From Cyanobacteria bacterium REEB67 (GTDB lineage Bacteria > Cyanobacteriota > Vampirovibrionia > Obscuribacterales > Obscuribacteraceae), in assembly GCA_018971775.1 (NCBI GenBank), contig JAGXAB010000001.1:1-64000 (forward strand): a stretch of DNA of 64,000 nucleotides, given 5' to 3'. Both the position numbers and the translations under genes were made by a program. Each line of letters begins with the position of its first letter. Positions within the stretch are counted from its first letter, which is position 1. The notes beneath the pieces are model-generated. The model was not told the DNA's origin and searched no databases. It was given only the letters and a program-made list of their open reading frames with translations. Positions 1-8,861 of the stretch are shown in pieces.

Positions 1-670
1 TCTTATTGCACTGCTCGACGTATTCCTGAGCAGAGTTATATGGATAAGGTATTTGCGTGTCGGCATCGACTTTGCCCGGCGTACCGGCTGGTCTGCGCTC
101 GCCGGTCTTGGCGTCGACCGGCTCGATAAAGCCACCGCCGACAGACAAGATGATTTCTTCAAAGACTATCTCTTCGCCTTCTTTCAAGCGGAAGCGCAGA
201 GTGTTTGGATGGGGCAGGGGCTTTTCGTCCATCTGCCATTGCAGCCAGGAGATATCGTCTTTAGGGCAGAAGCGCACCGCTATGCCGCCAAAGTCGAGGA
301 GCGGTTTTTCGTCGAGGCGTGCTTGCATCGACCAGATATCGTCTATCGGCGAAGATTTGGGATTGAGGCCGGCCAGTCCGGCGCAAATAGCGCCATCGGT
401 CTGGTGGCCTTTGCCGGTGAGAGAAAGCGAGCCGAACAATTCGACGGTGAGCTCGTACTGCGCTTTGGCGGCATTTTTGCTCTGGGTTTTACTTGGCGTC
501 TTGCCGGCGCCGCTTTTGACGACTTTGCTCAGCTCGACAAGTTTTTTGCTAGCCAGCCTGCGGAATTCAAGTGCGGCGACCATCGGGCCAACAGTGTGAC
601 TGCTCGATGGTCCGACACCGATCTTGAACATATCAAGGGGACTTATTAAATCGGCACGTAGTGGGTTCAT
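1..670 (-). CDS. sdaA: L-serine dehydratase, iron-sulfur dependent (N-terminal part)
   Basis: Partial gene running off the left edge; about 223 N-terminal residues are visible by translating the reverse strand from the ATG at 670. The enzyme deaminates L-serine to pyruvate and ammonia in the cytosol with a [4Fe-4S] cluster. The diagnostic N-terminus is present: SPLDMFKIGVGPSSSHTVGP at residues 10-29, followed by further family-like segments (GKGHQTDGAICAGL, then LSVGGGFIE). The cluster-binding cysteines lie in the missing C-terminal half, so integrity cannot be judged. The gene is divergent from the O-methyltransferase. No strong ribosome binding site precedes the ATG. The family call is firm from the SSSHTVGPM motif. 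Confidence 0.88.
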   Translation of the reverse strand, partial: MNPLRADLISPLDMFKIGVGPSSSHTVGPMVAALEFRRLASKKLVELSKVVKSGAGKTPSKTQSKNAAKAQYELTVELFGSLSLTGKGHQTDGAICAGLAGLNPKSSPIDDIWSMQARLDEKPLLDFGGIAVRFCPKDDISWLQWQMDEKPLPHPNTLRFRLKEGEEIVFEEIILSVGGGFIEPVDAKTGERRPAGTPGKVDADTQIPYPYNSAQEYVEQCNK

Positions 671-798
671 ACAGGCGATTTTACTATCTTTGCGAAGCTT
701 TACACTAAAGCTCAAGCTGCTCTCACATAAACAATCGCTCTAGTTTGTTAAAATCGCCTGGAAGCTGCAATGGACACATCTCCAGGGAAATCGCCTTT

Positions 799-1440
799 AT
801 GCTGACATTGATGAAGCCCGGTATCGACGAATACGCGCAGTCCAAAAGCGAACCGACCAGCGCTCTTTTAAATAGCCTCGAGCGTGAGACGCACAGCAAA
901 ATGGCGCACTGGCAGATGCTCACCGGGCGTCTCGAAGGCCGCTTTTTGAAAATGATGGTGCAGATTAGCGGTGCAAAAAATGTGCTGGAGATCGGCATGT
1001 TCACTGGTTATTCGGCACTCTCTATGGCCGAGGGCTTGCCCGTCGGCGGCACAGTCACCACCTGCGATATCGATGCCGACTGCATCAAATTTGCCAAAGA
1101 ATTTTTTGCTCGATCCGAGCATGGCCATAAAATAACAGTAATGGAAGGTCCGGCCCTCGACCTGCTCAAGAAGCTGGAAGGTCCTTTTGACCTGGTCTTT
1201 ATTGATGCCGACAAACCAAATTACCTCAATTATTATGAGGCGATTTTGCCCAAGCTAAAAAGCGGTGCCGTTATCCTTGTCGATAATGTGCTCTGGAGCG
1301 GCCACGTTCTCGACGATCAGATCACTGACGAAAATACAAAAGCGATCGTCGCTTTCAATGATTTTGTCGCCCGCGATGAGCGCGTCGACAGGGTTTTGCT
1401 CACCATCCGCGATGGTGTTTTTATGCTGCGCAAGCGCTAG
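799..1440 (+). CDS. Class I SAM O-methyltransferase, caffeoyl-CoA OMT family
   Basis: A 213-residue cytosolic methyltransferase of the divalent-metal-dependent caffeoyl-CoA/catechol O-methyltransferase family. SAM motif I is VLEIGMFTGYSAL (residues 62-74). The acidic metal/SAM motif is FIDADK (134-139) and the second metal-binding pair is DN (162-163). Length fits bacterial members (about 210-225 residues). I chose the ATG at 799, preceded by AGGGA, over an in-frame TTG at 745 that would add an 18-residue tail with no family similarity. The natural acceptor cannot be read from sequence; bacterial relatives act on catechols or other hydroxylated small molecules. AsnRS follows 31 bases downstream, so the two may be co-transcribed. 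Confidence 0.85.
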   Translation: MLTLMKPGIDEYAQSKSEPTSALLNSLERETHSKMAHWQMLTGRLEGRFLKMMVQISGAKNVLEIGMFTGYSALSMAEGLPVGGTVTTCDIDADCIKFAKEFFARSEHGHKITVMEGPALDLLKKLEGPFDLVFIDADKPNYLNYYEAILPKLKSGAVILVDNVLWSGHVLDDQITDENTKAIVAFNDFVARDERVDRVLLTIRDGVFMLRKR

Positions 1441-1471
1441 AGATAATTTCTAACCAGGAGAATCCAACCTT

Positions 1472-2896
1472 ATGACTACCTCAGTTGAATCGGTCGAGAC
1501 ATACACCCGCACACCGGTCGTCGACACCCTGAAGACAGAAAACATCGGCAAGATCGTAAGACTTTGCGGTTGGGTGCGTACTCGTCGCGATTCGAAAGGT
1601 GGCTTCTCTTTTATCGAAGTAAACGACGGCTCGACTTTCAATTCGGTGCAGGTGCTCGCTGAAAACACCCTGCCAAACTATGAAAATGAAGTGCTTAAGC
1701 TCGGCATCGGCAGCTCGATTGAAGTAATCGGCTCGATTGTAGAATCTCCAGGCAAGGGCCAGACTACCGAAGTCAAAGCCCAGTCATTGAAAGTTTTTGG
1801 TTATGCCGATCCGGCTACCTATCCTCTTCAGAAAAAAGGCACTTCTATGGAGTTCCTGCGTACGATCTCGCATCTGCGCCCGCGTACAAATACTTTTGGC
1901 GCCGTCGCCCGCGTGCGCAATGAGATCTGCAAATCAATCCACAACTTTTTCCAGTCGCGTGGCTTTGTCTATGTGCACACGCCAATAATCACCGGCTCCG
2001 ATGCCGAGGGTGCCGGTCAGATGTTCAAAGTGACTACTCTTGATCTCGACAAGCTGCCGCGCACACCGGACGGTGCCATAGACTTCGAGCAAGACTTTTT
2101 TGGCAAGGCGACGAACTTGACTGTAAGCGGTCAGTTGCAAGGTGAGATGTACGCCACCGCGCTCTCCAATATCTATACGTTCGGACCGACCTTCCGCGCT
2201 GAAAATTCCAACACTTCGCGCCACCTCTCCGAGTTCTGGATGATTGAGCCGGAGATGGCTTTTTGCGATCTCGAGGGCAACATGCAATGTGCCGAGGAAT
2301 TTCTCAAGACAATCTTCAACGATGTTTTGACCAACTGCCCGGTCGACATGAATTTCTTCAATGAGCGCATCGAAAAGACGACGATTGAAACACTCAAGCA
2401 CATTTGCGACAGTGCCTTTATCCGCATCTCTTACACAGAAGCTGTGGACATTCTCCTCAAGAGCGGCGAGACCTTTGAGTTTCCCGTTTCCTGGGGTATC
2501 GACCTGCAGTCGGAGCACGAGCGCTATTTGACGGAGAAGAAATTCAAGAAACCGGTCATCGTCTATGACTATCCCAAAGATATCAAAGCCTTCTACATGC
2601 GCTTAAATGAGGACGGCAAGACCGTACGCGCCATGGACGTGCTCGTGCCCAAGATTGGTGAGATTATTGGTGGCTCGCAGCGTGAGGAGCGCCTCGATAA
2701 ACTGGAAGAGCGCATGAAGGCCTGCCATCTCGATCCCGAAGAATACGGCGCTTATCTCGACCTGCGCAGGTTTGGTACCGTACCGCACGCCGGCTTCGGC
2801 CTCGGTCTCGAGCGTACTGTGCAATTCGTCACCGGCATGGGCAATATCCGCGACGTCATCCCCTTCCCGAGAGCACCGAAGACCGCCGACTTCTAA
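1472..2896 (+). CDS. asnS: Asparagine--tRNA ligase
   Basis: Class IIb aminoacyl-tRNA synthetase of 474 residues that charges tRNA-Asn with asparagine. An N-terminal OB-fold anticodon domain (about 26-110, [20 protein letters not shown]) is followed by the catalytic domain. Class II motif 2 is seen at 241-261 ([16 protein letters not shown]...E) and motif 3 near 441-455 ([15 protein letters not shown]). [11 protein letters not shown] is typical of AsnRS rather than AspRS, and the length fits bacterial AsnRS (about 465). The ATG start has a good AGGAG ribosome binding site 10-15 bases upstream. Having AsnRS suggests direct asparaginylation instead of, or alongside, the GatCAB route. Confidence 0.96.
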   Translation: MTTSVESVETYTRTPVVDTLKTENIGKIVRLCGWVRTRRDSKGGFSFIEVNDGSTFNSVQVLAENTLPNYENEVLKLGIGSSIEVIGSIVESPGKGQTTEVKAQSLKVFGYADPATYPLQKKGTSMEFLRTISHLRPRTNTFGAVARVRNEICKSIHNFFQSRGFVYVHTPIITGSDAEGAGQMFKVTTLDLDKLPRTPDGAIDFEQDFFGKATNLTVSGQLQGEMYATALSNIYTFGPTFRAENSNTSRHLSEFWMIEPEMAFCDLEGNMQCAEEFLKTIFNDVLTNCPVDMNFFNERIEKTTIETLKHICDSAFIRISYTEAVDILLKSGETFEFPVSWGIDLQSEHERYLTEKKFKKPVIVYDYPKDIKAFYMRLNEDGKTVRAMDVLVPKIGEIIGGSQREERLDKLEERMKACHLDPEEYGAYLDLRRFGTVPHAGFGLGLERTVQFVTGMGNIRDVIPFPRAPKTADF

Positions 2897-2945
2897 ATTA
2901 TCTGGAGCAGGCCGTCAATCTGCATAAAAATCAGCTGCACCACAT

Positions 2946-3752
2946 ATGGGGTCACCGACTATGCCGGTCGAAAGTCCAGCCGCCGACTGGTATAAAAACT
3001 TCTTCGCTGGGGCGGCGCTCAAGCTCTGGCGCGGCGCCAATCCACAGGAGGCGACCGAGGCTGAGGTCGGCTTTTTGATCGACTTGCTCGACCTGCCCGA
3101 AGGCGGATCCGTGCTCGATCTGCCTTGCGGGAACGGTCGTCTGGCTCTGCCGCTTGCTCTTGCCGGCTATACGGTCACCGGTATCGAGTACGCTGCCGAG
3201 TTTGTCCAGGAAGCGGCTGCGGGGGCCGAAGACCTGCGGAAACTGCAGGAGGAGGCCGGTGAAAGCCTGAGCGGCTCGGCTGAATTTATCGAGGGCGACA
3301 TGCTGCAGCTGGCCCTGCACAAAAAGTTTGACGGTGCCTTTTGCCTGGGCAATAGCTTTGGCTATTTCGACCGACCAGGCACCAAAAGATTTTTGCAAGT
3401 AGTGGCCGATCATCTAAAACCCGGCGCAAGATTTGTTCTTGATTCGAGCATGGTCGCCGAGACTTTCCTCGTCAATGGCGGCGAGCGTGAGTGGGTGCGG
3501 GTAGGCGAAATGCTCATGCTCGTCGAAAATAAGTATGACCTGGCGGACAGCCGCGTCGACAGTGAATATATATTTATCGAAAACGGCAAGAGTGAGGCGC
3601 GCACCGCAACGCACTGGATCTATACGACGGGCGAGCTTTGCAAAATGCTCGAGGAAGCGGGGTTTGGGGACTTCGAATTGTTCGGTTCGACCGACGGCGA
3701 ACCGTTTGCGCTCGGGTCTGAGCGCCTGCTTTTGATGGCGTGTAAGGGGTAA
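2946..3752 (+). CDS. Class I SAM-dependent methyltransferase
   Basis: A 268-residue protein with a Rossmann methyltransferase core. Motif I is VLDLPCGNGRLALPLA (about 56-71), followed by an acidic residue ending strand 2 (GIEYA), EFIEGDML around 103-110 and CLGNSFGYF in the motif IV region. The N-terminal WYKNFFAGAALKLW segment is often seen in small-molecule methyltransferases of the Methyltransf_11/25 type. The substrate cannot be inferred. Two in-frame ATGs (2946 and 2961) are possible starts and neither has a clear ribosome binding site. The gene lies 49 bases after asnS on the same strand. Confidence 0.75.
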   Translation: MGSPTMPVESPAADWYKNFFAGAALKLWRGANPQEATEAEVGFLIDLLDLPEGGSVLDLPCGNGRLALPLALAGYTVTGIEYAAEFVQEAAAGAEDLRKLQEEAGESLSGSAEFIEGDMLQLALHKKFDGAFCLGNSFGYFDRPGTKRFLQVVADHLKPGARFVLDSSMVAETFLVNGGEREWVRVGEMLMLVENKYDLADSRVDSEYIFIENGKSEARTATHWIYTTGELCKMLEEAGFGDFELFGSTDGEPFALGSERLLLMACKG

Positions 3753-3767
3753 ATTGAGTCGAATAGG

Positions 3768-3797
3768 TTGTCTATTGCCGTGTATGCGTTGTATGAT
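3768..3797 (+). promoter_or_regulatory. Candidate sigma70-type promoter of the XRE/PIN pair
   Basis: TTGTCT (3768-3773), an 18-base spacer and TATGAT (3792-3797) lie 27 bases upstream of the GTG start of the XRE gene. The match to TTGACA/TATAAT is 4/6 and 5/6. The placement suits autoregulation by the XRE antitoxin, but no clear inverted-repeat operator was seen. Confidence 0.45.
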
Positions 3798-3824
3798 TAA
3801 CAATGTGGCGGGCGGAGTACGACT

Positions 3825-4223
3825 GTGCAAATTCGATTTAATCTGGCCTTGATCCGAGCAATGCGCGGCAAACTTACGCAGCGCGAAGTTGCGCTCGCGA
3901 CGGGATTGAGTCAGAAAACTTTGAGTGCGCTGGAAACAGGCACAAGTAAAGGCGTTGAATTTGCCACACTGGCGAAACTTTGCCAGTTTCTCAAATGTGC
4001 GCCTAATGATTTGTTGATTCTCGAAGATGAGGCGGATGATTTACCGCCATCCAAAGAATCTTTGTCGAAAGCGCGAGAAATAATCGGTCGCGGTCTCGAG
4101 CGTGCAATGAAAGCCCAGAAAAGGACACCCGAGGAGATCTGGGCAGATTTTGATGCTTTGAGGACAAAGATCGCAGCAGAGCAAGTGGGGTCGTTAAAAG
4201 ATCAAACCAAACGCCGTGCTTAA
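3825..4223 (+). CDS. XRE-family DNA-binding antitoxin
   Basis: A 132-residue protein with an N-terminal HTH_XRE/Cro-CI domain (about 3-66): IRAMRGKLTQREVALATGLS forms the first helices and the recognition region follows (QKTLSALETGTSKGV, FATLAKLCQFLKCAPNDLL). The charged C-terminal tail (about 75-130) probably binds and inhibits the toxin. The start is GTG at 3825 behind GGCGGAG. It overlaps the downstream PIN gene by eight bases, which implies translational coupling. Antitoxin first and PIN ribonuclease second is a common type II module layout. The role is inferred from family and arrangement. Confidence 0.8.
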   Translation: MQIRFNLALIRAMRGKLTQREVALATGLSQKTLSALETGTSKGVEFATLAKLCQFLKCAPNDLLILEDEADDLPPSKESLSKAREIIGRGLERAMKAQKRTPEEIWADFDALRTKIAAEQVGSLKDQTKRRA

Positions 4224-4662
4224 GGTAGTCCTTGATACCAATGTTTTTGTCGCCGGCTACCTCAGTAAGACTAAGATGGGCTACCCATCTCAAATTTTGG
4301 ATCTCTGGCGCGATGGCAAATTTAGCCTTGTCATGTCGCCGCAAATACTGGAAGAAATCGTCGCCAAGCTCTTAGAAAAGGGCACAGGGGAGGACTATCT
4401 CGAGGAGCTTGTTTATACCATAGGGCAAATTGCCCTGTACATTCCGGGAGCCTATGAAACTTGCCGTCTCAATCAAATTGATCCTGACGACAATAAATTT
4501 CTAGCGGCAGCGCTCGAAAGTCATGCCGATTATCTTGTGTCCTATGATGCTAAAAGTTTATTGCCCGTTAAGCACTTCCATGGCACGCAGATAGTCTTGC
4601 CGGCACTATTCATCCGGCAGTTTACCGGCGTTGAGGCTGACTTTGAAAGTGATCAGGTGTAG
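4216..4662 (+). CDS. PIN-domain ribonuclease toxin
   Basis: A 148-residue PIN domain protein of the type annotated as 'putative toxin component, PIN family'. Acidic metal-binding residues are visible: VLDTNVF at the N-terminus, an E in SPQILEEIVAKL, DPDDNKFLAAALE, and SYDAKSL near the C-terminus. PIN toxins cleave RNA, often tRNA or rRNA, when the antitoxin is lost. The GTG start lies inside the end of the XRE gene. Length is normal and nothing suggests decay. The substrate cannot be predicted. Confidence 0.82.
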   Translation: MLKVVLDTNVFVAGYLSKTKMGYPSQILDLWRDGKFSLVMSPQILEEIVAKLLEKGTGEDYLEELVYTIGQIALYIPGAYETCRLNQIDPDDNKFLAAALESHADYLVSYDAKSLLPVKHFHGTQIVLPALFIRQFTGVEADFESDQV

Positions 4663-4706
4663 ATCAAAGGTTTTGGCTAATGGTCGGTGGGAGTAATATA
4701 TAGACG

Positions 4707-5435
4707 ATGAATTCCCCTGCTCGCTTATCCCGATCTCTCGGCGCCGCCGCGGTATTGCTATCCGTCGGAGTTTCATGCTGCGTGCTCGCCAAGGCCCCGG
4801 ATAAAGCTGGGCCGACGGAGGGCAAAGTGCGATGCTTGCGCCTGCAGCAGAGCAATATGTATTTTGGCGATTGCACTATCTACGCAGCCGATGACGCGCT
4901 CAAGATCGTATTTAAGAGCGGCAAGTGGATGAATATTTGTCGCGGCCCCAAGTGGGAGCTGTATGTTTTAAATCCGGGTGAAAAAATCTACTGCCATACC
5001 GCTCTCAAAGATTGGAAACCGGCGCGCATGAATCTGGCGATGTTGAGCAAGGGTGGTCAGGGCCTCGCTCCGACGAAGCGCATGGCCATTATCGCCGGTT
5101 TGAGAGCGGCTGAATATATGCCGATTGAGAGCCCCGGGGGCGACCGTTATAGTGGTGCCAAATCAGTCTGGGTTGTCGCCGATAGAACTTTTCCCGAAGC
5201 GATCAATACTATTTTAGCCGGCAATGATTTTATCGCTAATACTCACCGCCTGCCGCTGCGGGTCGTTTTTCACACCGCTTCTATCGATAAGTCCGTCGAT
5301 ACGAGCGCTGCCGGGGAAGTCGATATGCCGCGCTCTTTCTTCGACATCCCCTTCGGTATGCGCGAAACGAAAGATCCACAGGAAGTAATGAACAGTGGCA
5401 TCATGGATGTCGTCAAAGATATGGCCGGATTCTAA
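4707..5435 (+). CDS. Exported protein of unknown function
   Basis: A 242-residue protein with a Sec signal-like N-terminus: SRSLGAAAVLLSVGVSCCVL followed by AKA. The cysteines at the end of the hydrophobic stretch make a lipoprotein variant conceivable. The mature part has scattered aromatic and basic residues (SGKWMNICRGPKWELYVLNP, HTALKDWKPARMNLAML) and no motif I recognise. It is probably periplasmic or cell-surface. The ATG follows GGGAG at a loose spacing. Its stop overlaps by four bases the stop of the convergent kinase gene. Confidence 0.6.
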   Translation: MNSPARLSRSLGAAAVLLSVGVSCCVLAKAPDKAGPTEGKVRCLRLQQSNMYFGDCTIYAADDALKIVFKSGKWMNICRGPKWELYVLNPGEKIYCHTALKDWKPARMNLAMLSKGGQGLAPTKRMAIIAGLRAAEYMPIESPGGDRYSGAKSVWVVADRTFPEAINTILAGNDFIANTHRLPLRVVFHTASIDKSVDTSAAGEVDMPRSFFDIPFGMRETKDPQEVMNSGIMDVVKDMAGF

Positions 5436-7507
5436 AAAGTTTTGGAATCCTTCAAATTTTGTCGGAAGATGTCGTCATCCGATGCACTTTTGCGCGTAAA
5501 TCTGTCTTGCGGAAACTCCTTTTGCAACTGCTGAAAATCGATGTCGCTGATGAATTGGTTGCCGTTAAGACCGATTGCGATCAATCCCCCTCTCTTTTTC
5601 AAGAAGGCACGAACGCCTCGAGCGGTTACGTTCGTATAGCCGATGGATAGTTCAAGCAGTTTCTGCTGGTCCGCTAACTGCATCAGCCCTGCGTCTGTGA
5701 TTCTTGTGCCCTGCATTTTCAAATGTTCCAGGTTCATTTTTTTTAAAGAATTGATAGAGGCGTCGGTAATTTTTGCGTCGCCGTCCAGATCCAAATAAAA
5801 TAAATGGCGGCAGTGGCTGAGGGACTCTACTCCCTTGTCTGTGAGTTGTATGCAATCGCTCAGAGAAAGTTTCTCCAGGTTTTTCATTGGCGTCAGGATC
5901 TTTGCCGTGTCGTCTGTCGCAGGTACATTTTTGAAATTGAGCTCTTTGATCTGGTTGCAGCGTGCCAGCTGGCTAAAAGTCCTGGCGTCTAAATTTGTCA
6001 GTCGCGAATGCAAACTGGATAGTGCCGGCAATTTTGAAATAGGCGAGAGGTCAGTCCCTTTGTCGATAAAGCAATAGTCGATATGCAGGCTTTTCAGCCA
6101 CTTGTACCGAGCCAGGCGCTCGAAAGTGCCGGGTGGCAGTCGCCGATTGTCGAAACTCAGAGATTGTGTAGAGCTGCCTTCTTTCAGCTTTTTCTGCCAA
6201 TCTTTTTCGGTCAAGACCTGATAGTCGCCATCAGTATAGTCGTCGTTTTTGTCTTTAGCCGTAATCTCATTGACGTTGCTGATTTTGCCGCCGTCGGAAA
6301 GAGCTTTGATACCCACCGGTTGTGTCACTCTGGGGTGATTGATATCTGCATTTGCGATTGGCGCAGAGTGGTGCGGTGCGGGTGCTGGCCGTTTGTCTTT
6401 GCTGTAGAAAAATCCGCAAGCCGCGCCTGCGATAATCAGGCCCGAAATAGCGGCGGCGATCACCGGTAGATGCCGGGTCTTCGATGTCTGCGGTGCGATC
6501 GCCGCCGCCGCAATTTGCGCTGCTTTTGCAAGTTCGTTTTTTTTGATGATGGTGATAATGCGCATCAGATGGTCTTCTACCTGTGCCGCGCCTTGTATGC
6601 GCTTTTCTGGATCTTTGGCCAGCATGTTTTTAAGCAGGGTTTCGAGTGCGGCGGGAAATTCTCTGCCGCCGCTTATTGCGCGCAAGCTTGGTATGGCTGC
6701 ATTTTGGTGCATGAGCATTGTGGCGAAAGCGTTGTGGCCGATGAAGGGTGGCTTGCCTGTCAGCGCCTCGAAAAGGGCGCAGCCGCAAGAATAAATATCG
6801 CTCTGGGCTGTAATTTCCAGGCCGAGCGATTGTTCAGGGCTCATGTAGAGCGGACTGCCGAAGATTTCTCCCTGGCTCGTCAGCTTTTGCTTTTCAGCAT
6901 CGGCCACAACCAGAGCAGCGATACCAAAGTCGACGATTTTTGGTATCGCTGCGGCCAGGTTGCCATTGCCAGTTTGCAGAAAAATATTATCCGGCTTGAG
7001 ATCGCGGTGGACGATGCCTTTTTTGTGCGCGGCATCCAGTCCACTGCAGACCTGGGCAAAAAACTCCAGCGCCGTCTGCACCGGCAAGGAACCTGACTCC
7101 TGCAGCTTGTTTGCCAGGGAAGCACCTTGCAAAAATTCCATCGTGTAGTACGGGATTTCATTGTCGATGCGACCAAAATCAAATACTTGGACGATATTGG
7201 CATGACTCAGCCTGGCGATGGCCTGTGCTTCGCGCGTGAAGCGCGAGCGCGCCGCTTCCGTCGATTGCGAGGATTTGAAAGTCTTTAAAGCGACGTCTTT
7301 GTCGAGCATCAGATGCCTTGCCAGGTAGACGCAGCCCATGCCTCCCGCGCCAATTACTCGCACTATCTGGTATTTATCATCGATGACGCGACCGGGCAGC
7401 TCAAAGGCATCGGCTGTACTTTGAGGCTGCTGTGCCGCAATTTCCAGAGTCAAATCGCCACGCGTAAAAATGCGTGATTTTGAGAGCTCTGACTGGAGAT
7501 CGTCCAT
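5432..7507 (-). CDS. Transmembrane Ser/Thr protein kinase with extracytoplasmic LRR domain
   Basis: A 691-residue Hanks-type kinase. The N-terminal cytosolic kinase domain (about 46-316) has the Gly loop GAGGMGCV (53-60), ATP-binding K75 (VALK), the catalytic loop HRDLKPDN (from H167) and DFG (193-195), then SPLYMSPEQ. A single membrane span follows (about 348-368), then a linker and a C-terminal leucine-rich-repeat region (about 450-650, units such as LTNLDARTFSQLARC and ITDAGLMQLADQQKLLELSI). Topology is therefore kinase inside, LRR outside, opposite in order to plant receptor kinases. All catalytic residues are present. It is the last gene of a leftward run with MFS and NDH-2. The ATG has only a weak GAGTG ahead of it. 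Confidence 0.9.
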   Translation of the reverse strand: MDDLQSELSKSRIFTRGDLTLEIAAQQPQSTADAFELPGRVIDDKYQIVRVIGAGGMGCVYLARHLMLDKDVALKTFKSSQSTEAARSRFTREAQAIARLSHANIVQVFDFGRIDNEIPYYTMEFLQGASLANKLQESGSLPVQTALEFFAQVCSGLDAAHKKGIVHRDLKPDNIFLQTGNGNLAAAIPKIVDFGIAALVVADAEKQKLTSQGEIFGSPLYMSPEQSLGLEITAQSDIYSCGCALFEALTGKPPFIGHNAFATMLMHQNAAIPSLRAISGGREFPAALETLLKNMLAKDPEKRIQGAAQVEDHLMRIITIIKKNELAKAAQIAAAAIAPQTSKTRHLPVIAAAISGLIIAGAACGFFYSKDKRPAPAPHHSAPIANADINHPRVTQPVGIKALSDGGKISNVNEITAKDKNDDYTDGDYQVLTEKDWQKKLKEGSSTQSLSFDNRRLPPGTFERLARYKWLKSLHIDYCFIDKGTDLSPISKLPALSSLHSRLTNLDARTFSQLARCNQIKELNFKNVPATDDTAKILTPMKNLEKLSLSDCIQLTDKGVESLSHCRHLFYLDLDGDAKITDASINSLKKMNLEHLKMQGTRITDAGLMQLADQQKLLELSIGYTNVTARGVRAFLKKRGGLIAIGLNGNQFISDIDFQQLQKEFPQDRFTRKSASDDDIFRQNLKDSKTF

Positions 7508-7511
7508 TTAT

Positions 7512-7637
7512 TCACTCGGTTTTGGGCAGTTTCTGCTTTTCTTCGAGGGGTTCCCGGCACTGTAAGTCGGCGTCTCTAAAAGTGATCAGGCCGCCCCCGG
7601 CACCGCCTGTGCCACCATTGCCGATAAAGGTCCAGGC
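7512..7637 (-). other. ndh: In-frame NDH-2 C-terminal extension beyond the TGA
   Basis: After the TGA at 7640-7638 the NDH-2 frame stays open for 41 codons to a second TGA (7514-7512), four bases before the kinase ATG. It reads AWTFIGNGG, a Gly-rich stretch, then GGGLITFRDADLQ and a charged tail ending LPKTE. AW directly after the TGA and LIT about 17 residues later resemble the usual NDH-2 ending. With it, the three leftward genes would be closely packed with no spacer. Confidence 0.55.
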
Positions 7638-8861
7638 TCATTGCAATAATACTATTAAACGATTCTTCAAGCCGACTAAAAATAATATATGGATGCCCAG
7701 CCAGCCAAACCAGGCCGGCAGTCCAGTCAGGTCCGCTTTGAGCGGCCATTTGAGCTGGGCTACCGCTTTCATTCTACCGATTGTCGCCATCTCGCCTTTG
7801 TCAAAATAATGAAATGGTGGCCGCTCCTGATTGCCCAGATCTGCTGCGATTGTTCTGGCGGCATGATTGCCCATTTGTATGGCCGTCTGGGCCACACCCG
7901 GCACCTGCTTGCCCTCTTGCTCGAAGTGGGCGAGATCGCCAAGGATAAAGACTTCTTTGTGGCCGGCGGGATTTAGATATTGATCTACCGTGACGCAACC
8001 GCGCTTATCGACAACGCCTGCACCGAGCAGTTTGCCCAGAGGAGAAGCGGCGACTCCGGCTGCCCAGATGATCACCGTTGCCGGGAAGACACCCTTATCC
8101 GTGGTGACGAGCTTGTCTTCGATGTTCAATACTTTTGTGTTGAGCATTACTTCGACGCCGAGTTCTTGCAGCTGTTTGAGAGCGCTGGCCGATAGTTTGG
8201 CCGGATAAGGACCGAGGACGCGGTCGAGGCCTTCGATCAGCAGTATGCGCGCGTCGCCGGGCTCGATCAAACGGTAGTCTTTGCGCAGATAGATCTTGGC
8301 CGTGTCGGCGATCGCACCGGCGAGTTCCACACCTGTGGGGCCGGCACCAATGACCGCAAACACCAGAGGATCATATCTGCCTGTCTCCAGCATTTGTCTT
8401 TCGGCATTTTCAAATGCCAAAAAAATACTTTTGCGGATCACGACGGCGTCTTCGATTGTTTTGATGCCGGGGGCGAAGCGCGCCCATTCATCGTGACCGA
8501 AGTATGAATGCGTGGCACCGGTGGCGACGATTAAATAGTCATAGGTGAGTAGCGCGCCGCTTTCCATTTTGACTGTTTTGTATTGCAAGTCGAAGCCGAC
8601 GACTTGATCGAGGATGACGGTGACATTTTTTTGATCGCGCAAAATAGAGCGGATCGGCTGGGCGATGTTAGTGGGAGCAAGCGTAGCGGTGGCGACTTGA
8701 TAGAGCAGGGGCTGGAAGAGGTGGTGATTTTTGCGGTCGACCAGGGTGATGTCGACATCGGCATTGTGCAGGGCTTTGGCGGCGTTCAAACCGGCAAAGC
8801 CACCACCGATGATGACTACTCTTTTGCGGGCCGTTCTAATTGGTAAATCAGACGTGGACAT
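7638..8861 (-). CDS. ndh: Type II NADH:quinone oxidoreductase, ending early at an in-frame TGA
   Basis: A 407-residue FAD-dependent NDH-2 that passes electrons from NADH to quinone at the inner face of the membrane without pumping protons. The FAD-binding GGGFAG (19-24) and NAD-binding GAGPTG (172-177) motifs are intact, as are ATGATHSYFGHDEW and GDLAHF. The C-terminal membrane-association region WFGWLGIHILFLVGLKNRLI is present, but the frame stops at TGA (7640-7638) just after VLLQ. Family members continue there with a Trp-rich amphipathic segment (typically WAW...), and the bases after the TGA encode AWTF...GGGLITF in the same frame. A nonsense mutation or readthrough is possible (see findings). 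The 5' end overlaps the MFS gene by 14 bases. Confidence 0.9.
   Translation of the reverse strand: MSTSDLPIRTARKRVVIIGGGFAGLNAAKALHNADVDITLVDRKNHHLFQPLLYQVATATLAPTNIAQPIRSILRDQKNVTVILDQVVGFDLQYKTVKMESGALLTYDYLIVATGATHSYFGHDEWARFAPGIKTIEDAVVIRKSIFLAFENAERQMLETGRYDPLVFAVIGAGPTGVELAGAIADTAKIYLRKDYRLIEPGDARILLIEGLDRVLGPYPAKLSASALKQLQELGVEVMLNTKVLNIEDKLVTTDKGVFPATVIIWAAGVAASPLGKLLGAGVVDKRGCVTVDQYLNPAGHKEVFILGDLAHFEQEGKQVPGVAQTAIQMGNHAARTIAADLGNQERPPFHYFDKGEMATIGRMKAVAQLKWPLKADLTGLPAWFGWLGIHILFLVGLKNRLIVLLQ

Noticed and set aside
53-649. A 198-codon plus-strand open frame at the left edge
   Set aside because: The reverse strand translates to the unmistakable SdaA N-terminus across the same bases.
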